NCBI GenBank assembly: GCA_009731375.1
Contig: BJOX01000013.1
Coordinates: 1,000,110-1,032,887, forward strand
DNA from: Paulinella micropora
Lineage: Eukaryota; Cercozoa; Imbricatea; Euglyphida
DNA length: 32,778 nucleotides
Direction of reading: 5' to 3'
Position numbers and translations under genes: made by a program. Below are positions 9,944 through 18,151 of this stretch, piece by piece. Under the pieces are notes generated by a model, which worked only from the letters and a program-made list of their open reading frames with translations, ran no database searches and was not told the origin of the DNA. Position 1 is the stretch's first letter. Every line of letters starts with the position of its first letter.

Positions 9944-10066
9944 ATGTCTATTTCTTCTGATGCTGCGTGGCAGGATAATCTCAAGGGCGATTTCCCGCCG
10001 ATAAACCAAGAGGAGATGGAGTGCATAGAACATAGCTTGGCCTTCAAGGAGATTATGATAGAGAGG
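9944..10066 (+). other. Short open stretch, possible exon
   Basis: From an ATG at 9944 the frame reads MSISSDAAWQDNLKGDFPP and on to FKEIMIER before entering CT repeats. Its composition is unlike the surrounding repeats, and it could be a small first exon of a downstream gene. I do not recognise it. Confidence 0.25.
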
Positions 10067-10186
10067 TATTTTCTCTGCATCTCTTTCTCTCCGTCTCTCT
10101 GTTGCCTTTTCTTCTCTCTCTCTCTCTCTCTCGCTTTCTCTTTCTCTCTCTTTCTCTTTCTCTCTATCTCTCTCTCTCATTTCTCT

Positions 10187-10220
<34 letters not shown>

Positions 10221-10411
10221 CTCTCTTTCTTTCCTTTCCTTCTCTCAAGACACTCTGTCTTAATTTATTGCTTGCTCTCTCTCTCTCTCTCTCTCTCTAT
10301 GTCTCTCTCTCTCATTTTGCTCAATCTCTCTCTCTCTCTCTCATTTCTCTCTTCCTTTTCTTTCCTTCTTTCAAGATATGTCTCAATGTGTCTCTCTCTC
10401 TCTCTCTGAAT

Positions 10412-10465
10412 CAAGGTATACCTTGCCCTACCAAGGTATACCTTGCCTCACCAAGGTATACCTTG
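10412..10465. repeat. Three perfect CAAGGTATACCTTG palindromes at 20-bp spacing
   Basis: Perfect copies at 10412-10425, 10432-10445 and 10452-10465, that is, exactly every 20 bases. A sister block with the same spacing lies at 11520-11573, where the third copy has one changed base. Confidence 0.95.
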
Positions 10466-10502
10466 AATCACAGATCTCTCTCTACCTCTCTCCCTCCCTC
10501 TC

Positions 10503-10553
<51 letters not shown>

Positions 10554-10967
10554 CACGATAACGTATATATATGCTTGAGTGCCTGTCCTACGTGGCATTG
10601 ATCAAGTACGGGCCCTAGTCTTTGTGATGGTTGGTGTACCCATTGTAAAACTACGTGCTTTCAGAACGACTTTGCAGACGTAGGAATGAACATCTTTTGA
10701 TGTATATTGTTGGTACATGTCCCGAGTTACCTCCGTGACGTAGAATGCGTATGCACAAAGGTTTGTTCTAGGGTTTTGCGATAAACACATATGAGAGGGT
10801 TGGCTTTTTATTTGCTTGCACGTTATACTTTTTTTACTTACTACATTATGCAATTTATATGTACTGCATATATATATATATACATATATATATGTATGTA
10901 TACACTTTTCTCTACATCTCTTTCTCTCCGTCTCTCTGTTGCTTTTTCCTCTCTCTCTCTCTCTCAT

Positions 10968-11009
<42 letters not shown>

Positions 11010-11519
11010 CTCTCTCTATCTCACGACAACGTACGCTTGAGTGCCTGTCCTACGTGGCATTGATGAAGTACGGGCCCTAGTCTTTGTGATGGTTGGTGTA
11101 CCCATCGCAAAAATAAGTGCTTTCAGAACGACTTTGCAGACGTAGGAATGAACATTTTTTGATGTATATTGCTGGTACATGTCCCGAGTTACCTCCGTGA
11201 CGTAGAAGGCGTATGCACAAAGGTTTGTTCTAGGGTTTTGCGATAAACGCATATGAGAGGGTTGGCTTTTTATTTGCTTGCACGTTTTACTTTTCTACTT
11301 ACTACATGATGCATCATTTATATGTACTGTATATATTACATATATGCACAAACATTTCTCTGCATCTCTTTCTCTCCATCTCTCTGTTGCTTTTTCCTCT
11401 CTCTCTCTCTCATTTCTCTCAATCTCTCTCATTTCTCTCTTTCTTTTCTTTCCTTCTTTCAAAATACGTCTCAATGCCTCTCTCTCTCTCCCTTTCTCTC
11501 TCTCTCTCCCTCTTTGAAT

Positions 11520-11573
11520 CAAGGTATACCTTGCTTTACCAAGGTATACCTTGCCCTACCAATGTATACCTTG
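11520..11573. repeat. Three CAAGGTATACCTTG palindromes at 20-bp spacing
   Basis: Copies at 11520-11533, 11540-11553 and 11560-11573. The last reads CAATGTATACCTTG. It is the equivalent block in the next tandem unit. Confidence 0.93.
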
Positions 11574-11837
11574 AATCACAGATTTCTCTCTACCTCTCTC
11601 CCTCCCTCTTGATCTCTCTCTCTCTCTCTCTGTGTCTCTGTCTCTGTCTCTCTCTCTCCATCTCACGACAACGCATGCTTGAGTGCCTGTCCTACGTGGC
11701 ATTGATCAAGTACGGGCCCTAGTCTTTGTGATGGTTGGTGTATCCATTGCAAAACTACGTGCTTCGGAACGACTTTGCAGACGTAGGAATGGACATCTTT
11801 TGATATATATTCTTTTATGCATCATTTATATGTACTG

Positions 11838-11869
<32 letters not shown>

Positions 11870-12124
11870 TGTATAAACCTTTCTCTGCATCTCTTTCCCT
11901 CCTTCTCTCTGTTGCTTTTTCCTCTCTCTCTCTCTCTCTCTCTCATTTCTCTCAATCTCTCTCTCATTTCTCTCTTTCTTTTCTTTCTTTCTCTCAAGAT
12001 GCTCTATGTCGTAATTTATTGCTTGCGTTCTCTTTCTTCTTTCCTTCTCTCAAGATATGTCTCAATGTCCCTCTCACTCTCTCTCTCTCCCTCCCTCCCT
12101 CTCGATCTCTCTCTCTCTCTCTCT

Positions 12125-12230
12125 CAGCATCAAAGGCAGTGCTGCAGGACTTGCGGACAAAGCAACCGTTTTGTGAGATTTCGTCGTCGTCTCGGAGGTA
12201 CAGTCTTTTCTTCCGTCAGGCTTTGCTACC

Positions 12231-12287
<57 letters not shown>

Positions 12288-12438
12288 GACTTTTCAAGGT
12301 ATGCCTTGGCTGCTTAAGGAATACCTTGCCTTTTGATAAGGTATACCTTGGCTTTTCAAGGTATACTTTGGCTGTTTAAGGTATAGCTTGCCTGTCGATA
12401 AGGTATACCTTGCCTTTTGAAGGTATACCTTAGCTGTT

Positions 12439-12479
<41 letters not shown>

Positions 12480-12720
12480 AGAGTTGGAGCTGATCAGAAG
12501 GATTCCAGCTTGTTACACCGCCGACTTCATGGGCAAGGCCCTGTTTTTCGGGTCGCACATAGTCGGATAGATGCATGTACAAGGTGCCCCGTGTTGCCCA
12601 GGCCTTCCACTAGTTGGTCAGGATGCCGGTCACAACCAAGCTTTCAATTCGTCTGGGTGCTGCCCGTCCAGTTGGGCAGTCATCAAACACAATTGGCGAG
12701 AGTCCCCTTCTGAGGACATT
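12125..12720 (+). other. Unique islands between GA runs, possible exons of unknown gene
   Basis: Two non-repetitive islands (12125-12232 and 12477-12720) are separated by GA microsatellites and a palindrome cluster. Possible coding pieces are a Cys-rich QCCRTCGQSNRF in the first island and PACYTADFMGKALFFGSH in the second, but no frame stays open across an island without a stop or a guess at splicing. They lie upstream of the SET gene and could hold its 5' exons. I do not recognise a family. Confidence 0.3.
12293..12433. repeat. Palindrome cluster (CAAGGTATACCTTG variants)
   Basis: About seven variants at roughly 20-bp spacing between two GA runs, including AAGGTATACCTTGGC and GATAAGGTATACCTTGCC. 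Confidence 0.85.
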
Positions 12721-12920
12721 TTTTACATTGTAAATTATATATATTACTAATACTAATCAATCATAGTCACCAGAATGAGTATGGTGTGTGTGTTTATTAA
12801 TATAGTTATCTATTGATGTACTTGGGGGGGGGGGGGGGGGGTTTTTNNNNNNNNNNNNNNNNNNNNNNNNNNGTTGTTGCTAGGCTTTATTAGCTGCAGC
12901 CACCAAAATTTCAATAGAGT
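12721..12920. other. AT-rich leader with poly-G run and gap
   Basis: AT-rich DNA ends in a 19-base poly-G run (12823-12841) that abuts a 26-base gap (12847-12872). No gene is seen. The SET ORF starts 48 bases after the gap, so upstream exons could be hidden or mis-assembled here. Confidence 0.6.
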
Positions 12921-13460
12921 ATGAGAAAGCTCACGAAGCGGAAGAAAAAAGGGTGCGTTGCGCTGTGGGTTTCGATGCGGGATTTTTGTCCGGGTTTTTA
13001 CGTTGTGGCGGTCCCCAAGATTTCCAAGCGGATGGGCAGACTGTGCCACTGGATTCGCTGCCCTAGGACTGTCATCATGGCCTATGGGGGTGAGTATGTA
13101 AAGAGCGACTCGGTTTGTCCGGAGGAACAGAAGTACGCACGAGCCATAGAAGTGGGCAAGGGAAGAAAATTAGTGTTCACTGACAAAGTGAGGGGGAGAC
13201 TCTTAGCTGCTCGCAACAAGAGTGATGAAGTTCTACATGAAGCTCTGTACCGGGAGGGTGGGGGATTTGCCCAGCATAGTTTGCGGCCCAATTGTGAAGC
13301 AGCAATAGAGAATGATGGAGCTCGTGTTTTAATTCGGTCTATCGAAAACATTTTTTTCTGTCAATGCATAATCATTCACTACGGCAAGGCGTGCTTACAG
13401 TGGATGTGGAATATCGGACAGGAAGTAGGATCCCTGGTTTGGAACTGTACAATCCCATAA
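12921..13460 (+). CDS. Compact SET-domain protein (putative protein lysine methyltransferase)
   Basis: A 179-codon ORF opens with ATG at 12921, with an in-frame TAG just upstream. Residues 35-60 read SKRMGR ... TVIMAYGGEYV, matching the SET start, where a Gly-rich turn is followed by V-I-x-x-Y-x-G-E. Residues 114-144 read GGFAQHSLRPNCEAAIENDG and then VLIRSIENI, which follows the SET core R-F-x-NHSC-x-PNC ... V-x-I-x-A-x-x-x-I. Residues 151-155, IIHYG, fit the late catalytic Tyr (DYG). SET enzymes move methyl groups from S-adenosylmethionine to lysines, usually on histones. Changes at key places are N to Q in NHS, C to L after it, and loss of the GEEL segment, so activity is uncertain. Little lies outside the domain, as in stand-alone viral-type SET proteins. 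It is followed 207 bases later by the methyltransferase frame on the same strand. Confidence 0.68.
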   Translation: MRKLTKRKKKGCVALWVSMRDFCPGFYVVAVPKISKRMGRLCHWIRCPRTVIMAYGGEYVKSDSVCPEEQKYARAIEVGKGRKLVFTDKVRGRLLAARNKSDEVLHEALYREGGGFAQHSLRPNCEAAIENDGARVLIRSIENIFFCQCIIIHYGKACLQWMWNIGQEVGSLVWNCTIP

Positions 13461-13485
13461 AAAAATGTGTACCTCTGTGTCTCTC

Positions 13486-13580
13486 TCTCCTCAGTATACC
13501 CTGAGGTATACCCTGACTTGTCAAGGTATACCTTGACTGTTTAAGGCATACCTTGGTTTTTTTTAAGGTATTCCTTGGCA
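13486..13580. repeat. Palindrome cluster between SET and methyltransferase genes
   Basis: Five or six variants of CAAGGTATACCTTG at roughly 20-bp spacing, starting about 30 bases after the SET stop. The position suggests either a regulatory region or simply dispersed element repeats. Confidence 0.85.
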
Positions 13581-13667
13581 TTTTTTTACAATCGATGTGC
13601 ACATGTACACTAGTCCGCAAAGTTCTTTGCATGCCTACCTGGTGGTAGGCGATGTCAACATCATTAA

Positions 13668-14460
13668 TTGATAAAAAGGCTGCCGCCCTGGAGGTGTGAG
13701 GTGACAGGTTGTGATAGTGTAAATTTCTTTACGCAGTCAAAGTGTAGAGCTGGCAACGCGTTATGCCCCCTGTTCATGGCACAACCTGACCCAAGAAATT
13801 GGGCTGTGTCTGATGTCTTGGCGATTCATGGTGCATTCAAAAACAGTGTCGACCTCCTAGACATTGCTGAGAAGGGAATAGGGGGAACTCTAAGCATGTC
13901 AGGAGTATTATCAGCAGTGAATGCGGTATCGTATTGCGAAAGGGCAGATTACATGTTTTGGGACATAGGTTGTGGAATCGGGAACGTTCTTCTCGCAGCC
14001 ATGGTTTTTGGGTATGGACGCGTGACGGGTTTGGAGCAAAACGATTGTTCTAGGGAATGGAAGTTGAAATTGGGCAAGGTTAGCGTTGTTAGCCAAGAAA
14101 GTGAACATGCAGAGTTGTGGACTCAACAAGATCCTGTGGTGTGGTGGAAAGCTAGAGTACAGAACACTGTTGATTTGGAGCGTTACTTCAAAAAATACAT
14201 ATGGCACGGCAACGTGATGGTGTTTCTATTCTGGACAGCTTGACAGGCAGGGAGTAGTGTTGCATTTCATACGCACATGTCCACAGATCAAATATGTCCT
14301 GGTAGCAGATGGGAGCAAGCGGCCTCAAGGGCATAAGCTTGCATTTTCGATGCTTGAACAGGCAGGTTTCACTTTGCATAGATACAGACCGCGTTTGACC
14401 ATTGCACGTAGTTCAGGTTCGGAACAATTTGTTCTGGTGTGTTGGAAAAGACTGAAATAA
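13668..14460 (+). CDS. Class I SAM-dependent methyltransferase, DOT1-like signature
   Basis: Frame 13668-14243 followed by frame 14251-14460. Counting from 13668, residues 97-110 read MFWDIGCGIGNVLLA, methyltransferase motif I, and 119-126 read VTGLEQND, the acidic end of strand 2. F-x-D-[IL]-G-x-G-x-G-N plus G-[VL]-E is also how DOT1-type histone methyltransferases read, hence the label. The first 34 residues hold W-x-C-x4-C-x3-N-x6-C, like a RanBP2 zinc finger with its last Cys misplaced. This part begins after a TAA at 13665 with no ATG, so it needs a spliced upstream exon; the first ATG is 13776. At 14241-14243 the frame meets TGA. Removing 37 bases (14214-14250, GTGATG...GGCAG) joins WHGN to GVVLHFIRTC in frame and adds the C-terminal strands to KYVLVADGS and FVLVCWKRLK. 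A frameshift is the alternative. It lies between the SET gene and an unknown basic protein, all on the same strand. Confidence 0.66.
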
Positions 14461-14551
14461 TAAAAGTTTGACTCGTATGTCAAGTTTGAAGTGTGATGCA
14501 TCCGAGATGCGCTACTAATTGTACTTGCATGTGTGGTAGTAGTTTTATGGA

Positions 14552-15849
14552 GTGCCGCTACTGGAGGGCGTGCGCCCAGGGCTGTTATTGCGTGTGGAAT
14601 TCGAATATGATGGTAAAGAAAGCAATCACATAGATGAGGCGCGAATGTTGACGATAATCGCTTTGCCCCAGTCGCTGGGGGTGTATTCGCACGATTTCAA
14701 CCAGTTGAAGAAGCGCACCAGAAAGCTCACAATCCACGTGCCTCCGTACTTGAGCATCTCGTTCTTGATCTTATCCGGTGAGCACGCTTTGTGATTCTGG
14801 AGATTTTCCTGGCAGAGCTCCACTTCCTTCTCGGTGTAATCATAGTCCAGCGGGCCCGTCTCAGTCCGGATCTCCTCGGCTTGCGCCATGGCCTCGAATT
14901 GGTCGCGCAGGTTGTCGTTATACTGGAAGGTTTCGCGGGCCTTCCGATCGGGCTCAATCCGCGCTGCTTCCTCATCGGAACCGACTTTCTCTACACATGC
15001 ATCCTCCAAAAACTGGTTTTCTTTGGGGACCACCATACGTCGGCGGTATTCTTCCCATTCTTGTAGTTTTTCCCGGAGTGTGCATGCCAGAGTGCCATCG
15101 GGCTTCCGAACAGGAGCAGAAGCGTTCGACCGCCGAACCCCGCCCAAACGCTTTGACAGCTTCCAGTACGTGGCCATGGTAGCGCTCCTGAAGTTGGCAG
15201 CGGTGTCATTCTGGACCCGCTTCCACGCTTGCTCCTTCTTCTCCTTGCATAACCTTCTGACCGCCTTCCTCGCTTCTTTATATCTTTGCCAGGCCTCTCG
15301 GTTGGCCTCATTCCTTCGCCAGAGGCCGTATGCCTCTCTCCGTCGCGCAATCGCTTCCCTAAGACTCTCATCAAATCATGCGATGAATTTTTGGGTGAGG
15401 AAGAGCTTGTCGTTTCAGTCAAGCAGTTGGATACGTGGACGGACAAGAAACATAAACTTAAGGCTCTGAGACCAGCACGTTCTGAGGCAGGCCGCGAATA
15501 TGGGCTACTTGATGAATTAATTTATAGTGAGCAACTAGATCTTGGACAATCGCATCTCCTAATTCTGGCGCGAACTTATTTTCAAGATTTTGTCTGGTCT
15601 GGACGAAAGGAAGCACAACCTGGCAGGGGCAGAGACCAAGAACAGGTAGAAAAAAATGGGGAAGGCAAAAGTAAAGCAGCAAGCGTAAAGCAGGGACGAA
15701 GAGCAAAGAAGCATAGTTTTGCTGTCGTAGAAGCGTCTGAGAACTCGGGAGAAAAGGAAACAGAAGCAGGGAATGCCCCGTCCGCTATGGTAAAGGCAAA
15801 GCGTAGTAGGCCGCCGTCCCAGAAAGTTTTGGGAAATGCGCAACAGTAG
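14552..15849 (+). pseudogene. Basic protein of unknown function, split by a LINE fragment
   Basis: The two coding pieces are 14552-14637 and 15382-15849. The first reads VPLLEGVRPGLLLRVEFEYD and ends at SNHIDE; the second continues DEFLGEEELVVSVKQLDTW and ends, after a Lys/Arg/Ser/Glu-rich tail, at QKVLGNAQQ and TAG. GATGA stands at both junctions (14633-14637 and 15382-15386). Removing the insert with one GATGA brings the two frames together, so this was one reading frame before the insertion. The joined product would be about 180 residues, with a highly charged C-terminal third that looks like a nuclear, nucleic-acid-binding tail. No domain is recognised. There is no ATG in the left piece and a TAG at 14540, so an upstream exon is likely. 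It is the third plus-strand gene of CACTA-2 and could be a DNA-binding partner for the palindromes, which is a guess. Confidence 0.6.
14638..15381 (-). mobile_element. LINE (non-LTR retrotransposon) fragment, start of RT domain
   Basis: A minus-strand frame runs from about 15372 to 14640 without a stop. It begins with a charged helix (REAYGLWRRNEANREAWQRY, then KKEQAWKRVQND), passes TYWKLSKRL, and ends in the first RT blocks: CQENLQNHKACSPDKIKNEM followed by TPSDWGKAIIVNI. These match the linker and RT motifs 0-1 that precede the catalytic blocks in LINE ORF2 proteins. Catalytic motifs are absent and there is no poly-A tail, so both ends are missing. It is flanked by GATGA copies. A LINE insertion normally keeps its 3' end, so this piece probably arrived by another route, such as repair with filler DNA. 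Its GC content is higher than that of its surroundings. Confidence 0.75.
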
Positions 15850-15885
15850 GTATGACTTGACTCTAACTTCAAGGTTTTCTTGACG

Positions 15886-15934
15886 CTAACCCTAACCCTA
15901 ACCCTAACTTCAACAGAGAGAGAGACAGAGAGAG

Positions 15935-15987
<53 letters not shown>

Positions 15988-16058
15988 AGGTTAGGGTTAC
16001 GGTTAGTCTCACTCTGTGTTGAAGTTAGGGTTAGGGTTAGGGTTAGGGTTAGGGTTAG
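15886..16058. repeat. Inverted interstitial telomere-like repeats (CCCTAA / TTAGGG)
   Basis: About four CTAACC units at 15886-15908 and about six TTAGGG units at 16024-16058 face each other across a GA microsatellite, with a short partial copy at about 15989-16005. The words next to them, CTTCAACAGAGAG and CTGTGTTGAAG, are also inverted, so the whole piece can form a hairpin. It lies inside CACTA-2 and is not a chromosome end. Confidence 0.9.
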
Positions 16059-16063
16059 CTCTT

Positions 16064-16098
<35 letters not shown>

Positions 16099-16136
16099 CT
16101 CTGTCTCTCTCTATACACCTCTCTAAGAACTAAATC

Positions 16137-16405
16137 CAAGGTATACCTTGAATTTAGCGTTAAGGTATACCTTGACGGTAAATCCAAGGTATACCTTGAG
16201 TTTTTAGCTTTTTTTTTTCATTTTTTTCCTCCCGGGTCGGCCCTCTAGAACCATAGTGAAAATCGTCGTTTATTTATTAAATTGTCGTGAAATCTCAAGG
16301 TATTGCTTGCCAACATAGGGTATACCTTGAAAATGGATTTAATAAAATACGCAAGGTATACCTTGAACTCAAGGTATACCTTGAACTCAAGGTATGCCTT
16401 GACAT
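16137..16405. repeat. Right subterminal palindrome cluster of CACTA-2
   Basis: About eight copies of CAAGGTATACCTTG or close variants, several perfect, up to 10 bases from the right terminal repeat. One group shares AAATCCAAGGTATACCTTGA. It mirrors the cluster at the left end. Confidence 0.92.
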
Positions 16406-16414
16406 TTGACTTAG

Positions 16415-16434
16415 GAATAAACGGGTTCACAGTG
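16415..16434 (-). repeat. Right terminal inverted repeat of CACTA-2
   Basis: Exact reverse complement of 8390-8409. The following triplet is ATG (16435-16437), against ATA on the left side. Confidence 0.9.
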
Positions 16435-16606
16435 ATGCGATGCGCGCAATGCACCGGTACCCCATGTACTTTGAATTCTTAATTATAAGCCTCATGCTTC
16501 CGTGCAAAACAGACATGCTTTCACACAACACACATGGTTTTCCTGGCAAACCTACACATTGTGTTTGTGCCATCACAACCCTTGACTAGCTTGAGTCGTT
16601 GCTTGT
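16435..16606. other. CACTA-1 sequence resuming after CACTA-2, no gene seen
   Basis: Unique DNA with no open frame of note between the right end of CACTA-2 and the tandem duplication. Confidence 0.5.
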
Positions 16607-16716
16607 TTGAAGCTTATGATCAGCGTTGCTCAGTACTCACCTAATTACAGAATTATAATCCTCGAGCTCAGTTATAGTGTATCTCACCTAGGGCCTCTGA
16701 GTGCATCTCTCTCTCT

Positions 16717-16781
<65 letters not shown>

Positions 16782-16956
16782 TTCTTTCTCTCTCTCTCTC
16801 TCTCCCAGAGGGAGACTGATATCGATTGTGATCATGACGTTGCATTTGGATTGCAGGGCACTGCAGTCTTGCTAGTCTTGCTACTAGGAAAACTTGTCAA
16901 ACGAGGAGAAGGACTAGTACTTTCGGTACAGTACTACTGCTTTGCCACCGTCCGCC

Positions 16957-17007
<51 letters not shown>

Positions 17008-17055
17008 TACACACATGTACACTTTCACGCATACACTTTTTACCTATCACACTTT

Positions 17056-17107
<52 letters not shown>

Positions 17108-17425
17108 TACGCTCTCTCTATTTCAACCTTGTTGCACATACGCTCCCCCACATGCACCTAGTTTGCGAATCGCAAAACATGTTTGTGATTCACAACAGAA
17201 TTTGCGAATCGCAAACTGTTTTTGCGATTCGCATTTTATTTTGCGAATTACGAAATTGTCTGTAATTCACAAATTTTGTTGCGAATCACAAACAATTTTG
17301 CGATTCGCATTTTATTCTTCGAATTACGTAATTGTTTGTGATTCACAAATTTTGTTTTGAATCGCAAACAGTTTTGTGATTCACAATTGTTGGGGCCCAC
17401 ACTAGTACGGCTAGCACTAGTACTG

Positions 17426-17470
<45 letters not shown>

Positions 17471-17507
17471 GTACTACTACTACTAGTACTACTAGTACTA
17501 CTACTAA

Positions 17508-17545
<38 letters not shown>

Positions 17546-18125
17546 TTACTACTATTACTACTACTTGAAGCTTTTGATGAGTGTTGTTCAGTACTCACCT
17601 AATCCTCGGTTAATATGGTGTACCTCACCTGGGGCTTCTGAGTGCATCTCTCTTTCTCTCTCTCTCTCTCTCTCTGCACTCATGCTAATCATGCTGGGTG
17701 TTGGCTTTTCACCCCCGTCTGGATAGTGAAGGAAAGATAAACTCAGATTTCAGCTTCGATATGCCTGTCTGCCTCCCTGCCTCGTTATACACATACATAC
17801 GCATACGTACACATTACATAAATACATACATACATACATACATATATACATATGTACATACGTACATAACATCATTCATAATATTATTATACAGGTAGGG
17901 CTGAGTTTACTCACTCGCTCGCTTGCTCACTCACTAACTCACGAGTTCTCTCTCGCTCGCTCACTCACTCGCACCCTCACATGAACCTAGTCTGCGAATT
18001 GCAAAACAGTTTGCGATTCACAAATTTTGTTGCGAATCACAAACAGCTTTGCGATTCGCATGTTATTTTGCGAATTTGGAAATTGTGTTGCGAATCGCAA
18101 ACTGTTTTGTGATTCACAATTTTTA
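16607..18125. repeat. Tandem segmental duplication inside CACTA-1
   Basis: Unit 1 starts at about 16607 and unit 2 at about 17566. Both run from a variant of TTGAAGCTTATGATCAGCGT through CAGTACTCACCTAAT, then CTGAGTGCATCTCTCT and a CT microsatellite, to a block of GCGAATCGCA motifs (17160-17395 and 17985-18125) with matching linkers such as CACAAATTTTGTTGCGAATC. The unit is about 955 bases. The second copy is shorter and has lost part of the CT/CA tract. Confidence 0.88.
17422..17566. repeat. (ACT)n microsatellite
   Basis: About 145 bases of ACT trinucleotides with a few AGT and AAT interruptions, at the junction between the two tandem units. Poly-Leu or poly-Ser frames here are shadows. Confidence 0.95.
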
Positions 18126-18151
18126 CAGCTACTTGTGCTTGCCTCTATAGG

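Larger units (their letters stand above)
8796..12065. repeat. Tandem array of a complex unit (four copies)
   Basis: Four copies of a conserved block begin at about 8796, 10572, 11035 and 11677. Each starts with a variant of GCTTGAGTGCCTGTCCTACG, contains GAACGACTTTGCAGACGTAG and TACATGTCCCGAGTT, and runs into a TA stretch and then CTCTGCATCTCTTTCTCTC and long CT microsatellites. The blocks are about 320-350 bases long except the fourth, which lacks an internal stretch of roughly 120 bases. The linkers hold CT repeats, palindromes and a recurring CTCTGTCTTAATTTATTGCT. The copies share no conserved open frame, so this looks like noncoding repeat growth. Confidence 0.88.
8390..16434. mobile_element. 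Second CACTA-like transposon nested in the first ('CACTA-2'), carrying methyltransferase genes
   Basis: The 20-base sequence CACTGTGAACCCGTTTATTC lies at 8390-8409, and its exact reverse complement lies at 16415-16434. It begins CACT, and every GGTATACC-type palindrome I found lies between these two ends, clustered next to them as subterminal repeats are. The GCGAATCGCA repeats of CACTA-1 stop outside these limits, so the two elements have separate repeat vocabularies. Flanking triplets are ATA (8387-8389) and ATG (16435-16437), an imperfect target duplication matching at two of three bases. Contents on the plus strand are a SET-domain gene, a DOT1-like methyltransferase gene and a basic protein interrupted by a LINE fragment. 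There is also a tandem array, a long hairpin and telomere-like repeats. No transposase is recognisable, so it may depend on one supplied elsewhere. Confidence 0.82.

Noticed and set aside
10412-10465. CRISPR-like evenly spaced repeats
   Set aside because: The 14-bp units with 6-bp spacers are perfect palindromes inside a eukaryotic transposon. There are no unique spacers and no cas genes.
12823-12872. Poly-G runs next to gaps (also 26121-26153) as biological G-tracts
   Set aside because: Both directly abut N runs, so they are most likely sequencing or assembly artefacts.
15886-16058. Chromosome end
   Set aside because: Few hexamers, two opposing orientations, and both flanks continue inside CACTA-2.
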